Source of the DNA: Alistipes provencensis
GTDB lineage: Bacteria > Bacteroidota > Bacteroidia > Bacteroidales > Rikenellaceae
Direction of reading: 5' to 3'
Length of the DNA stretch: 64,000 nt
Assembly (NCBI RefSeq): GCF_900083545.1
Contig: NZ_LT559262.1
Span: 2,692,301 to 2,756,300 of the forward strand
Part shown: piece by piece, positions 32,001-39,881 of the stretch
How positions within the stretch are numbered: position 1 is the stretch's first letter
How the letters are laid out: every line of letters begins with the position of its first letter
Translations under genes and position numbers: made by a program
The notes under the pieces: generated by a model
What the model was told of the DNA's origin: nothing
Databases searched by the model: none
The model's input: the letters and a program-made list of their open reading frames with translations, nothing else

Positions 32001-32222
32001 GCCTTGCGCGTCGAAGATTTGTCCGCTGATGTTGCGGGTCGCACTTTGGGGTGTTGTTTGTGCCTCGTCCGACCCTGTCGCGGTGTTACCTAATGCGGAG
32101 GCTGAATTCCCCCCCCCCCTTGCCGGGGTTGCGACAGAAACCGTCAGGACACACACAAGAAGCAGGAGATGCCGCAATTTGCAGCTATGCCCCGTGTTGG
32201 TCGCTGTAAAAGTTTCCTTCAT
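29070..32222 (-). CDS. SusC/RagA-family receptor with a G11 tract near its start
   Basis: A 1050-residue TonB-dependent receptor. After the signal peptide (LLLLVCVLTVSVATPA), codons 35-38 (Arg-Gly-Gly-Gly) are encoded by eleven G. The frame is intact at this length, so this genome copy reads ON. A carboxypeptidase-regulatory-like domain follows (about 65-150), then VVVTGYGVVQRRED, the plug with LYGADGANGVILITTK and the barrel ending SIDLSVTF. It is the first gene of a six-gene operon, so a slip in the tract would remove the receptor and could lower the downstream genes by polarity. Confidence 0.92.
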   Translation of the reverse strand: MKETFTATNTGHSCKLRHLLLLVCVLTVSVATPARGGGNSASALGNTATGSDEAQTTPQSATRNISGQIFDAQGVPLIGATVMIKGTSKGIHTDTNGKFTLSIPNTGKVVILAVSYVGMKSREVGVTTQNTLTITLEPDTEIGEVVVTGYGVVQRREDLVGSAYQISSKKLELMPVRRVDNMLDGMVPGLQVTQGINGNEEAFRTRLRVRVRGDASLDASSEPLWIIDGAPVYTGDRNGQVTGTLYTVSPLSFINPTDIESITVLKDASTAALYGADGANGVILITTKQGKSEETRVNIGIKYGVSFPNESTRFKVLNASQYMAYAKEAWTNAGNPISAFPYQDSEYNSYSTTDTRWNEVYLGAGQNLQVDLSASGGTKRMKNYLSAGFYTDDMMLKGNNQRRLSLRSNSTYTLVKGLEATVIMGGSYNVNNIFSLTRSYYETLPIFSPYENDGHTMRLYNYYSNESLTEYKPSMLKFTQNKVPEREENDNRQRTLNASLNALLKWEPIEGLSGTVQFATNYMGVYEDIYNARTNLSGYIEGEPMGKSERRGTYNLNWNNVDRINFNRTFGRHRVGAMAGIEFKHEENRYLNLNGYGFINDQIKEMAYVSADKIKGSSNTAYSRSLSYIGQVSYSYDNRYFIAGTLRRQGFSSFGEYSRWGNFASIGLSWNVHNEAFFKSKIFDTLKVKFSYGSTGNSRVDTSAAHGTYSISTSSGYIGNMGAVQSSAPNPGLTWETTLKTNLGVSVGICKRVLVDIEYYNEVTKDMLASSRISMIVTEDSIMRNLGEMRNRGVEININSTNIRSRDFTWTSELNLAHNSNKILKLYQGTTISKGEYVWEEGQPKNAWCLIRWAGIDPADGQPMWYDKRGNITKTYNYENRVTTGKVAVPSVFGSLTNTLQWKQLTLRFMLNYSIGGWHYTVMDRMSMNAASDIISTNTSVNALEYWKKPGELAINPRIAYKNQMRASSYTDRFLHRMTNIRLQNVALTYQFPQQLCKKLRMAAASVSLVGDNVYLWTPDQKRGKNSYKTTMNAGFPMLTSYSIDLSVTF
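32109..32119 (-). repeat. Poly-G tract (G11 on the coding strand) in SusC
   Basis: Eleven C on the plus strand, coding G11 in the receptor gene just past the signal-peptide cleavage region. Any change not divisible by three would stop translation early. Confidence 0.85.
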
Positions 32223-32304
32223 AGTTTAATAAATAAAGGTGTAGATTCTGTTTGCCGCTCTGAATTCGGCCGTTTCCGGGGCGATTTCGGGGCGTCTGTT
32301 TCTA

Positions 32305-32312
32305 CAAAAATA
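32305..32312 (-). promoter_or_regulatory. -7 element for the six-gene SusC operon
   Basis: Reads TATTTTTG on the minus strand, 83 bases before the SusC start at 32222. No good -33 element was seen at 18-21 bases. Confidence 0.5.
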
Positions 32313-32405
32313 GGCAAAAAAGTGCGAACTAAAGTCTTGTAAAGGATAAAAAAACGAGCTTTGTGACAATAAATCCGAATATACTGCGTTGCGGTTTCCG
32401 TTTGC

Positions 32406-32447
32406 ATAAAAAAACGCTCCCGGCCTTACGATCCGTAAGTGCCGGGC
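32406..32447 (-). terminator. Terminator of the dus gene
   Basis: CCCGGC/GCCGGG with inner TTACG/CGTAA (32419-32446, one bulged base) and an A-run at 32408-32414, which is the T-run for minus-strand transcripts. Confidence 0.8.
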
Positions 32448-32479
32448 ACGGTTGTGTTGGAATCCGGAGCAGAGCCTCT

Positions 32480-33502
32480 TTACAGGTTGTGCGACAGCGG
32501 GGCGGGGACCGTGCCGCTCAGGTCGTAACCGCCCCAGCGGGCGGCGATCTCGTCGAGCGTCGAGAACAGTTCGCCGGCGTCGAGCGATGTCACCAGTTTC
32601 AGCCGCGTGGGTTTGAAGTCGGGCAATCCTTTGAAATAGTTCGTCAGGTGGCGCCGCATTTCGAGGATGCCGACATGTCCGCCCTTGATCTCCAGCGACT
32701 TCTGCAAATGCTCCTTGGCGATGGCGACCCGTTCCGTGACCGAGGGCTGGGGCATCACCTCGCCCGTGGCCATGAAGTGCTTGATCTCGCGGAATATCCA
32801 CGGACGCCCGTAGGTCGCGCGGCCCACCATCACCCCGTCTACGCCGTAGCGGTCGAACATCTCCCGGGCCTTCGGGCCCGAATCGACGTCGCCGTTGCCG
32901 ATGATCGGAATGTGTATCTGCGGGTTGTTCTTCACCCGGCCGATCAGCGTCCAGTCCGCCTCGCCGCGGTACATCTGGGCCCGTGTGCGGCCGTGGATCG
33001 TGAGCGCCGCGATGCCGGCGTCCTGCAGCCGAAGGGCTATCTCTTCGATGTTTTTCGATTCGTCGTCCCATCCGAGACGGGTCTTGACCGTCACGGGTGT
33101 CTTGACCGCCGCAACGATCTGCCGCGTCATCTCGACCATCAGCGGTACGTCGCGCATCATGCCCGACCCGGCGCCGCGCCCGGCAATCTTCTTCACCGGA
33201 CAGCCGAAGTTGATGTCGATGATGTCGGGACCGGCGGCCTCGGCCATCCGCGCCGCCTCGACCATCGGTTCGATCAGGTGGCCGTAGATCTGAATCCCCA
33301 CGGGACGCTCCGCGTCGTCGATCTCGAGTTTCTTGAGCGATTTGGCTGCATCGCGGATCAGCCCGTCCGAGGAGATGAACTCCGTGTAGACCACGTCGGC
33401 CCCGAACCGCTTGCACATGTAACGGAACGACGGGTCGGTCACGTCCTCCATCGGCGCCAGCAGCAGGGGATGCTCACCCAATTCTATGTCTGCGATTTTC
33501 AT
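32480..33502 (-). CDS. dus: tRNA-dihydrouridine synthase
   Basis: FMN enzyme that reduces uridine to dihydrouridine in tRNA. From the ATG at 33502 it has 340 residues, the family length; the longer upstream frame lies antisense to or within the neighbouring gene and is rejected. Motifs: LAPMEDVTDPSFR at the N-terminus, INFGCPVKKIAGRGAGSGMM with the catalytic cysteine, TIHGRTRAQMYRGEADW, IIGNGDVDSG and VMVGRATYGRPWIF. Its ATG overlaps the stop of the CNNM gene as ATGA, so they are translationally coupled. Confidence 0.94.
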   Translation of the reverse strand: MKIADIELGEHPLLLAPMEDVTDPSFRYMCKRFGADVVYTEFISSDGLIRDAAKSLKKLEIDDAERPVGIQIYGHLIEPMVEAARMAEAAGPDIIDINFGCPVKKIAGRGAGSGMMRDVPLMVEMTRQIVAAVKTPVTVKTRLGWDDESKNIEEIALRLQDAGIAALTIHGRTRAQMYRGEADWTLIGRVKNNPQIHIPIIGNGDVDSGPKAREMFDRYGVDGVMVGRATYGRPWIFREIKHFMATGEVMPQPSVTERVAIAKEHLQKSLEIKGGHVGILEMRRHLTNYFKGLPDFKPTRLKLVTSLDAGELFSTLDEIAARWGGYDLSGTVPAPLSHNL

Positions 33503-34776
33503 AGTTGTTCCTGTTGATCGAACGTGACCAGCACTTTGTCGATGCGCGCCCCGTCCATGTCCACGATCTCGAACGTGAAGCCGTTCCACGACAGCTTTTC
33601 GCCCGTGGCCGGAATATGCGCCAACTGTTCGAGAATCAGACCGCTGACGGTGTTGTAGGCGTTGTGCGCGAAAACCTCTTCGAGCCCGAACCATGCGAGG
33701 AAATCGTAATACGGACACTGTCCGTCCACCAGACAACTGCCGTCCTCGCGCCGCACGATGTCGGGCTCTTCGCGCGGGTCGGGGAGTTCGCCGACGAGCG
33801 CTTCGAAGATGTCCTTCAGGGTGATGATGCCGCGCGTGACGCCGAATTCGTCGCAGATGATGCCGTAGCCCAACTGCTCGCTGCGCAACTGTTCGAGGGC
33901 GTTGTAGACCTCGAATCCCTCGTGGAAGAACTTGGCCGGGGTGAGCTGCGAACGCAGGTCGAAACCGGGCTCGTCGAGGTGCAGGAAGAGGTCCTTGAGG
34001 TAGACCACGCCCAGCAGTTTGTCCAGACTGCCGTCGGCGACGGGGTAGCGGTTGTGCGGCGCGCGGGCGACGACTGCGCGGACCTCCGCGGCGTTCATCG
34101 ACGCGTCGATCCACACCAGCTCGCTGCGGTGGGTCATGATCGACTCCACCGTGCGGTCGCCCAGCGAAAAGACGCGCCCCATGATCTTTTGTTCGACCTC
34201 CTGCACTTCGCCGTCCTCGGCGCCCTCCTGAATGATCGAGCGGATCTCGGCTTCGGTGACCTTGCTCTCAGCCTTGTGCAGCCCCAGCAGGCGGGTGACG
34301 CCCGCCGTGCTCTTGGAGAGCAGCCAGACGAAAGGCGACGCCACGACCGAAAGCGCCCCCATGGGGCGTGCGATGATCTTTGCGGCCTTTTCCGCGGCGT
34401 TCATGCCGATGCGCTTGGGCACCAGCTCGCCGAAGATGATCGTGAGGTAGGTGACCACGATGACGATCGTGACCTGCGCCGTGATGGTCGCCGCGCGCAG
34501 CGGGATGCCCAGTTGGGCGAGGTCCTTGCCGAATTTGGCGGCCAGCGTGTCGCCCGAATAGATACCCGTGAGGATGCCGATGAGCGTGATGCCGATCTGC
34601 ACCGTCGAGAGGAACCGGTCGGGGTCTTTGGCCAGTTTCAGAGCTTGGCGGGCCCCTGCGCTGCCCTGTCGGGCCTGCATCTCCAGATTCGAACGGCGGG
34701 CCGAGATCAGGGCGATCTCCGACATGGCGAAGAGCCCGTTGAGCAGGATCAGCAGCAGAATGACGAGAATTTCCAT
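33499..34776 (-). CDS. CNNM/CorC-type transporter (hemolysin-family, CBS domains)
   Basis: A 425-residue inner-membrane protein from the ATG at 34776. A CNNM transmembrane domain (about 1-185, starting MEILVILLLILLNGLFAMSE with conserved ALISARRSNLE and FGELVPKRIG) is followed by two CBS domains (about 205-335: MTHRSELVWID, GVVYLKDLFL, GVTRGIITLKDIFEALVGE) and a C-terminal CorC/HlyC domain (about 345-425). Family members are linked to magnesium or cobalt efflux; the actual ion is not evident. Translation is coupled to dus. Confidence 0.9.
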   Translation of the reverse strand: MEILVILLLILLNGLFAMSEIALISARRSNLEMQARQGSAGARQALKLAKDPDRFLSTVQIGITLIGILTGIYSGDTLAAKFGKDLAQLGIPLRAATITAQVTIVIVVTYLTIIFGELVPKRIGMNAAEKAAKIIARPMGALSVVASPFVWLLSKSTAGVTRLLGLHKAESKVTEAEIRSIIQEGAEDGEVQEVEQKIMGRVFSLGDRTVESIMTHRSELVWIDASMNAAEVRAVVARAPHNRYPVADGSLDKLLGVVYLKDLFLHLDEPGFDLRSQLTPAKFFHEGFEVYNALEQLRSEQLGYGIICDEFGVTRGIITLKDIFEALVGELPDPREEPDIVRREDGSCLVDGQCPYYDFLAWFGLEEVFAHNAYNTVSGLILEQLAHIPATGEKLSWNGFTFEIVDMDGARIDKVLVTFDQQEQL

Positions 34777-34862
34777 GGAATGTCTGGTCGGTTTACCCGG
34801 CAAATATACGGATTGTTTCAGAATATATAGGGGCCGGGGATTGATTATTCGGCGAAAAACGC

Positions 34863-34871
34863 TAAATTTGC
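34863..34871 (+). promoter_or_regulatory. -7 element of argS
   Basis: TAAATTTGC, 20 bases before the argS ATG at 34892. Confidence 0.6.
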
Positions 34872-34891
34872 AGGCAAATCATATCGCAATC

Positions 34892-36673
34892 ATGAATATC
34901 GAAACCTTTATTTCGGATGCGGTCCGCCGTTCGGTGGAGGCGCTTTACGGAGAGCTCGGCGACGAGCAGTTGCAGATTCAGAAGACCCGCAAGGAGTTCG
35001 AGGGCGACTACACCCTCGTGACGTTTCCGCTGCTGCGACGAAGCCGCAAATCGCCCGAGGCCACCGCGACCGAGATCGGAGAATATATGACGGCCAACAT
35101 CGCGGAGGTCAAGGCGTTCAACGTAATCAAGGGCTTCCTGAACCTCTCGCTCGACAGCGGGTTCTGGGCGGCCCGTTTCAACGAGATCGCCGCCGACGAG
35201 ACCTTCGGGCAGGCCCCCGCGACGGGCCGCACGGTGATGGTCGAATATTCGTCGCCCAACACCAACAAACCGCTGCATCTGGGGCATATTCGCAACAACC
35301 TGCTGGGGTATTCCGTGGCGCAGATCCTCAAGGCCAACGGCCACACGGTCCTCAAGGCCAATCTGGTGAACGACCGCGGCATCCACATCTGCAAGTCGAT
35401 GCTGGCGTGGAAACTCTACGGCAACGGCGAGACGCCCGCTTCGACGGGCATGAAGGGCGATCACCTCGTGGGCAAGTACTATGTGGAGTTCGACAAGCAT
35501 TACAAGGCCCAGATCAAGGAGCTCATGGCGCAGGGGCAGTCGGAGGACGACGCCAAGAAGAGCGCCCCGATCATGCTCGAAGCGCAGGAGATGCTGCGCA
35601 AGTGGGAGGCCAAGGACCCCGAGGTCTACTCGCTGTGGGAGACCATGAACGGCTGGGTCTACGAGGGCTTCGACGTGACTTACAAGGCGTTGGGCGTCGA
35701 TTTCGACAAGATTTACTACGAATCGCAGACCTACCTGCTGGGCAAGGCGCTGGTGGAGGAGGGGCTCGAAAAGGGCGTCTTCTACCGCCGTCCCGACAAC
35801 TCGGTGTGGATCGACCTCACGGCCGACGGACTCGATGAGAAACTGTTGCTGCGCGGCGACGGCACGTCGGTCTACATGACGCAGGACCTCGGCACGGCTT
35901 TCCGCCGCTTCGAGGACAACAAGCTCGACGACATGATCTACGTCGTGGGCAACGAACAAAATTACCATTTTCAGGTACTGAAGCTGGTGCTCAAGAAGTT
36001 GGGCTATGCCGACTGGAGCGACCATATCACCCACCTGTCCTACGGCATGGTGGAGCTTCCCGAGGGCAAGATGAAATCGCGCGAGGGCACGGTGGTCGAT
36101 GCCGACGATCTGATCGAAGGCATGGTCTCGACGGCCCGCGAGATGTCGGCCGAGCTGGGCAAACTCGACGGATGCACCGAGGAGGAGGCGAACGCCGTTT
36201 CGACGATGGTCGGACTGGGCGCCCTCAAATACTTCATCCTCAAGGTAGACCCCAAGAAGACGATGCTGTTCGACCCCCGCGAGTCGATCGACTTCAACGG
36301 CAATACGGGACCTTTCATCCAGTACACCCACGCGCGTATCCGCTCGATTCTGCGCAAGGCTGCCGAAGCGGGTATCGACTTCGGGGGCGTTGCCGCCGCG
36401 GACTACCTGCCCGAGGAGATCGATCTGGTGAAGACGCTGACGGAGTATCCCGCCACGGTAAAAGCCGCAGGCGAGAATTTCGCACCTTCGATCATCGGGG
36501 CCTATGTCTACGAGCTGGCCAAGCAGTTCAACGGTTACTACCATGACCATTCGATCCTCAAGGAGGAGAACGCCGACATACGCCGCATGCGCCTCCAACT
36601 GGTTCAGCAGGTTGCCCGCGTCATCCGCAGCGGCATGAAGCTGCTGGGCATCGACGTTCCGGAGCGGATGTAA
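34892..36673 (+). CDS. argS: Arginine-tRNA ligase
   Basis: Charges tRNA-Arg with arginine. From the ATG at 34892 it has 593 residues, the family length; the 108-residue extension available upstream lies antisense to the CNNM gene and includes the promoter, so it is not used. N-terminal Add-1 domain (about 1-110), catalytic domain with the HIGH motif as HLGH in SSPNTNKPLHLGHIRNN, a KMSKS-like loop KMKSREGTVV, and the C-terminal anticodon-binding DALR domain ending LGIDVPERM. Monocistronic, with a strong terminator. Confidence 0.96.
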   Translation: MNIETFISDAVRRSVEALYGELGDEQLQIQKTRKEFEGDYTLVTFPLLRRSRKSPEATATEIGEYMTANIAEVKAFNVIKGFLNLSLDSGFWAARFNEIAADETFGQAPATGRTVMVEYSSPNTNKPLHLGHIRNNLLGYSVAQILKANGHTVLKANLVNDRGIHICKSMLAWKLYGNGETPASTGMKGDHLVGKYYVEFDKHYKAQIKELMAQGQSEDDAKKSAPIMLEAQEMLRKWEAKDPEVYSLWETMNGWVYEGFDVTYKALGVDFDKIYYESQTYLLGKALVEEGLEKGVFYRRPDNSVWIDLTADGLDEKLLLRGDGTSVYMTQDLGTAFRRFEDNKLDDMIYVVGNEQNYHFQVLKLVLKKLGYADWSDHITHLSYGMVELPEGKMKSREGTVVDADDLIEGMVSTAREMSAELGKLDGCTEEEANAVSTMVGLGALKYFILKVDPKKTMLFDPRESIDFNGNTGPFIQYTHARIRSILRKAAEAGIDFGGVAAADYLPEEIDLVKTLTEYPATVKAAGENFAPSIIGAYVYELAKQFNGYYHDHSILKEENADIRRMRLQLVQQVARVIRSGMKLLGIDVPERM

Positions 36674-36686
36674 TGGCTGAAAACAA

Positions 36687-36722
36687 AAAACGGGAGGTTT
36701 TTGCGAAAACCTCCCGTTTTTT
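36687..36722. terminator. Bidirectional terminator between argS and the next lipoprotein
   Basis: ACGGGAGGTTTT (36690-36701) pairs perfectly with AAAACCTCCCGT (36706-36717), loop TGCG, A-run before and T-run after. It lies between convergent genes. Confidence 0.92.
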
Positions 36723-36735
36723 GTGCCCGGACGGA

Positions 36736-37992
36736 TCAGTTCAGGGCGATCAGATTGATGATTTTGTTGGACGATTCCTTTTCGTTGATGATCGAAATCC
36801 GGCCCTGTGCCGATATTTCGCCGATCACGACTTTGCCGTCCTCGTAACGCAGTGCCGTGAACAGTTGGCGTTTATTAGCCTCGTCCATCGTCGTCTCGTA
36901 TAGTTCATATTCGCTTGCAGGGAAGGTGTACGGTGTGGATTTGATTGAATAGTCGTCGAGATTGAGCGTCAGAATTTCACTGCCTGTAAAGAAAAGATAA
37001 TCGTTTGCCAGAGACTCTTTTTGGCTGGTGCCTATTTCCCACCATATTGAGATGGCTTTATGAAGTTCGTTGTTATCTTGATCGTAGGTTATCGTTCGGA
37101 CGATCCGCGAACCGTCAAACTCATAGAGCATGTAACCGATCTGTCCGGGAATATCGGCGTATATCGGCATGAATATGATTGTATTGTTGCTTTTTTCGTT
37201 CTTCACGATACTGATGATTTCTCTCGGAAACTGATCGGGCAGCCCCTCTTCATAAAGCGGACATACGGTCATTTTTTCGAGCTCGTTGTTCGACTTTTGA
37301 TTCCATTTCGAGATGGTGAGTTGGTCTAGAATCAACGAATAAAGGTCGTTTCCGGTCAGGAAAACCACCTCGCCTGAGACTGGATAGATGCGTCCGCTGG
37401 GCATTTTAAATTTGCCGCCATCGTGAAACAGGTCTTCGTTGGGGGTGTAATAGATTGTACCACCCTTGTTTATCAGGAAGTTGTTGCATTTCTGCCCGTC
37501 GGGAAGCACTTGTTCTATGGTGAAATTCTTCGGATCGAGTTTGTAGAGCATCTGGTTGTTCACGGCGTCAATCCATTTACCAACGAAGTAGAGCATTCCG
37601 TTGGGACCCTCCTTGACCGGTGTGTCGAGAACGTCGGGTGCCTGATAGAGCTTTTCAGTCTGCAGGTCGGCGATCATCCGGAGAGGGTAGGAATTCGTTT
37701 CGATCAGCAGCAGTTTGTCGTTGAGCTTCTCGATCTTTTCGATCTTCACATCGGTGGGATTTCCGGCCTTGTCGTAGAGCAGGATGCGGGTCTCGTTGCC
37801 TTGTCGGTCGATTTTCCAGTAACCCTCATCCTCGTCGCTGCCGTTTGCGGCCCGCGTCGTTGCCGCCCGTTTGTAAATGATAGACGCATTGGCGATGGAG
37901 GCCGTCGAGAGGTCGTAGGAGGACCCGGAATCGTCGTCTCCGCACGCCAGCAGCAGGGACATTGCCCCCAATGCAAGAAGAATTCTTTTCAT
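36736..37992 (-). CDS. Lipoprotein, propeller-like, family not recognised
   Basis: From the ATG at 37992 it has 418 residues with a lipoprotein signal (MSLLLAC, lipid Cys17) and an Asp/Ser linker. The mature protein is a chain of short beta hairpins with repeated phrases such as GNETRILLYDKAGN, PNGMLYFVGKW, GGTIYYTPNEDLF and NDYLFFTGSE, which suggest a propeller of sensor or binding type. No catalytic motif is visible. It is isolated: convergent with argS and separated from the OmpA-like gene by the foldback element. Confidence 0.6.
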   Translation of the reverse strand: MKRILLALGAMSLLLACGDDDSGSSYDLSTASIANASIIYKRAATTRAANGSDEDEGYWKIDRQGNETRILLYDKAGNPTDVKIEKIEKLNDKLLLIETNSYPLRMIADLQTEKLYQAPDVLDTPVKEGPNGMLYFVGKWIDAVNNQMLYKLDPKNFTIEQVLPDGQKCNNFLINKGGTIYYTPNEDLFHDGGKFKMPSGRIYPVSGEVVFLTGNDLYSLILDQLTISKWNQKSNNELEKMTVCPLYEEGLPDQFPREIISIVKNEKSNNTIIFMPIYADIPGQIGYMLYEFDGSRIVRTITYDQDNNELHKAISIWWEIGTSQKESLANDYLFFTGSEILTLNLDDYSIKSTPYTFPASEYELYETTMDEANKRQLFTALRYEDGKVVIGEISAQGRISIINEKESSNKIINLIALN

Positions 37993-38037
37993 GTTATTTC
38001 TTTTTTTGCCATCGACTCCGGCTGGCAACTACAAAAA

Positions 38038-38230
38038 GAAAGTGTGGAGTCGATTCGTTTATCCACTTCGAGGTTCTGGTAAACCCAATCACGAATAAAC
38101 AATACCCCACACCTGTAAGGGTATGGAGCGACGCTGTTGCATACCGATACGAGGTGACGAGTGTGTTGCTATCCCCGTGATTTTGAAATTTACCAGATTT
38201 CGAAGTGAGGACAAAAGCGAATACACTTTC
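38038..38230. repeat. 193-bp imperfect foldback (long inverted repeat)
   Basis: The two halves pair along nearly their whole length. Outer arm GAAAGTGT (38038-38045) pairs with ACACTTTC (38223-38230). Inside, CACTTCGA...TCTGGTAAA pairs with TTTACCAGA...TCGAAGTG, AATCACG (38087-38093) with CGTGATT (38176-38182), CACCT (38110-38114) with AGGTG (38152-38156), and GGTATG (38120-38125) with CATACC (38140-38145). It could be a MITE-like element, a structured RNA or a regulatory cruciform; no transposase is near. Confidence 0.65.
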
Positions 38231-38244
38231 ATCAATAATATGTC

Positions 38245-38265
38245 GTATACGGCCAGGCCGTATAC
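38245..38265. promoter_or_regulatory. Perfect 21-bp palindrome
   Basis: GTATACGGCC and GGCCGTATAC around a single A. Placed 122 bases upstream of the OmpA-like gene; it looks like an operator for a dimeric regulator rather than a terminator, as no T-run follows. Confidence 0.5.
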
Positions 38266-38387
38266 AATGCAAATGTAGGAAAAACTTTTTGATAATCATA
38301 CAAAAAGGCATGCTCTTGTACGAAGCCTCGTTTACCGTGGTACGAATCTTGCGAGAGGGGAGTGCAGTTAACTAACACTATTTTAGC

Positions 38388-39389
38388 GTGAAAACAATCG
38401 TATCTACATTCGCTCTTTCTCTCGCGTTGTGTGCCGCTGCCGGAGCGACGGCCCAGACCAAGAGTGCGGTGCCGGCGCCTGCGGCCGACACCGTATTGCT
38501 GTCGGAGACTGCCGACGGCGATTACATGGTCCGCAGGTTTCTGGTCAAAAGCCGGAACGACACCGATTATTCGGTTCGCTACCGGATTAATCTGGCGACG
38601 CTCAACGCCGCGCTCAGCGGCAATTCGAAGGAACTCGACGAACTCAATGCCTTCGTCGGCGACCTGACCAAAGACACGTTGAAGCAGGTCAGCGCGGTGA
38701 CCATCACGGGTTATTCGTCACCCGACGGACCCGTGAAATTCAACGAGGCGCTGGCTGCCCGCCGTGCCAACGATTTCAAGGCCTATCTCGACCGGAAATA
38801 CGACTTTTCGAAGAAGTATAAGGTGACGGTGAACTCCGTCGCCGAGGATTGGGAGATGTGCCGCACGCTGGTCGCGCAGTCGTCCATGCCCGACAAGCAG
38901 GCCGTGCTGGGCATTCTCGACGGCAGGCAGTCTCCGGATCAGAAGGAACTGGCGCTGAAGAAAATGACCGCCGCATGGGACTATATGAAGGAGAATATCC
39001 TGCCGCCGCTGCGCCGTGTCGAACTGACGATCGATTACAAGGTCAACAGCATCGTCGAACAGCGCACGCTGATTCCCAAGCCGAAACCGGCTCCGCAGCC
39101 TGCGCAACCCGCAGAACCTTATGTGGTCGTCGATGAGCAGGTGAGCGGGATCATCGTCGAGATGCCCAACGAGCATGAATATAAGAAGGAGGTGCGCGAG
39201 GAGTCCCGCGAGGTGAAGAAGGAGGCCCGGGCCGCCGAGAAACTCGCCAAGCACGAGGCCCGTGAGGCGCAGAAGATAGTCCGCCAGCAGGAGAAGGCGG
39301 CCAAGAAGATTGCCAAAAAGGAGGCCAAGGCCGCTAAAAAAGCAGAGAAAGCCGCCAAGAAGACCTATAAAGACCTCGAAAAAATGTAG
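38388..39389 (+). CDS. Exported OmpA-like protein with Lys/Ala-rich tail
   Basis: 333 residues starting at a GTG (no in-frame ATG until about residue 46), with a signal peptide ending GATAQ. Residues about 90-215 resemble an OmpA-type peptidoglycan-binding fold (VTITGYSSPDGPVKFNEALA, ARRANDFKAYL). A Pro-rich linker (PKPKPAPQPAQPAEP) leads to a long charged helix, about 265-333, rich in Lys, Glu and Ala, likely a coiled coil. A periplasmic cell-envelope tether is the best guess. A strong terminator follows. Confidence 0.7.
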   Translation: MKTIVSTFALSLALCAAAGATAQTKSAVPAPAADTVLLSETADGDYMVRRFLVKSRNDTDYSVRYRINLATLNAALSGNSKELDELNAFVGDLTKDTLKQVSAVTITGYSSPDGPVKFNEALAARRANDFKAYLDRKYDFSKKYKVTVNSVAEDWEMCRTLVAQSSMPDKQAVLGILDGRQSPDQKELALKKMTAAWDYMKENILPPLRRVELTIDYKVNSIVEQRTLIPKPKPAPQPAQPAEPYVVVDEQVSGIIVEMPNEHEYKKEVREESREVKKEARAAEKLAKHEAREAQKIVRQQEKAAKKIAKKEAKAAKKAEKAAKKTYKDLEKM

Positions 39390-39396
39390 CCAGAGA

Positions 39397-39427
39397 AAAG
39401 ATTCCGGATTTCCGGAATCTTTTTTTA
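39397..39427 (+). terminator. Terminator after the OmpA-like gene
   Basis: AAAGATTCCGGA/TCCGGAATCTTT with a TT loop, then a T-run. Confidence 0.9.
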
Positions 39428-39474
39428 TCCGCCCCTCGCCGGGAATTATTTCCCAGGGACGCAGCCTGAAAATG

Positions 39475-39506
39475 TTTGATAATCCGAAAGGTTTTACTAC
39501 CTTTGC
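39475..39506 (+). promoter_or_regulatory. Promoter of the 95-residue gene
   Basis: TTTG at 39475-39478 and TACCTTTGC at 39498-39506, 19 bases apart: a textbook Bacteroidetes promoter 29 bases before the ATG at 39536. Confidence 0.75.
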
Positions 39507-39535
39507 CGAAGCAAAAATTCTAAAATCTACCGAAT

Positions 39536-39823
39536 ATGGCAAATTTACGCGTACTGAAAAAAGAGATTGATTACCGCCTCGAGGAGGTTGTTTTCGACTG
39601 CGATATGGCTATCTGTTTCCAGCCTTCGAAAGAGAAGGAGATTTTCGAGGTGATGCAGGAGGCTGTTGCCGTGCGCAACGACCTGTTCGCCAAGGCGATG
39701 AATCCTGCCGAGCCGCATAATCCGTCGCTCGTCCGCAAGCACTACGCTGCCCTGCGCGCCGAGATCGACGACGCTTTCGGCAAGCTCTTCGAAAAACTGA
39801 GCCAGATCAACGGCCAAAAGTAG
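39536..39823 (+). CDS. Conserved small helical protein
   Basis: A 95-residue soluble, mostly helical protein (ANLRVLKKEIDYRLEEVVFD, then a charged helix to LSQINGQK). Proteins of this pattern are common in Bacteroidetes genomes without known function. It has its own strong promoter and a terminator, so it is a real single-gene unit. Confidence 0.75.
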   Translation: MANLRVLKKEIDYRLEEVVFDCDMAICFQPSKEKEIFEVMQEAVAVRNDLFAKAMNPAEPHNPSLVRKHYAALRAEIDDAFGKLFEKLSQINGQK

Positions 39824-39847
39824 GGTAGTTCCCTTTCGTTGAAAAAC

Positions 39848-39877
39848 AGCGGAGCGCTCCATGCGGGGCGCTCCGCT
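39848..39877. terminator. Bidirectional terminator before the zinc transport genes
   Basis: AGCGGAGCGC (39848-39857) and GCGCTCCGCT (39868-39877), A-run to the left and TTTT to the right, between convergent stops. Confidence 0.85.
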
Positions 39878-39881
39878 CGTT

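Larger units (their letters stand above)
37993..38387. other. Gene-free gap holding two inverted-repeat structures
   Basis: Between two divergent genes. It holds the large foldback (38038-38230) and a perfect palindrome (38245-38265). The remaining sequence is AT-rich and probably carries the promoters of both flanking genes; none matches the consensus well. Confidence 0.6.

Noticed and set aside
34568..34891. N-terminal extension of argS
   Set aside because: It runs antisense through the CNNM gene and past the argS promoter; the family starts at 34892.
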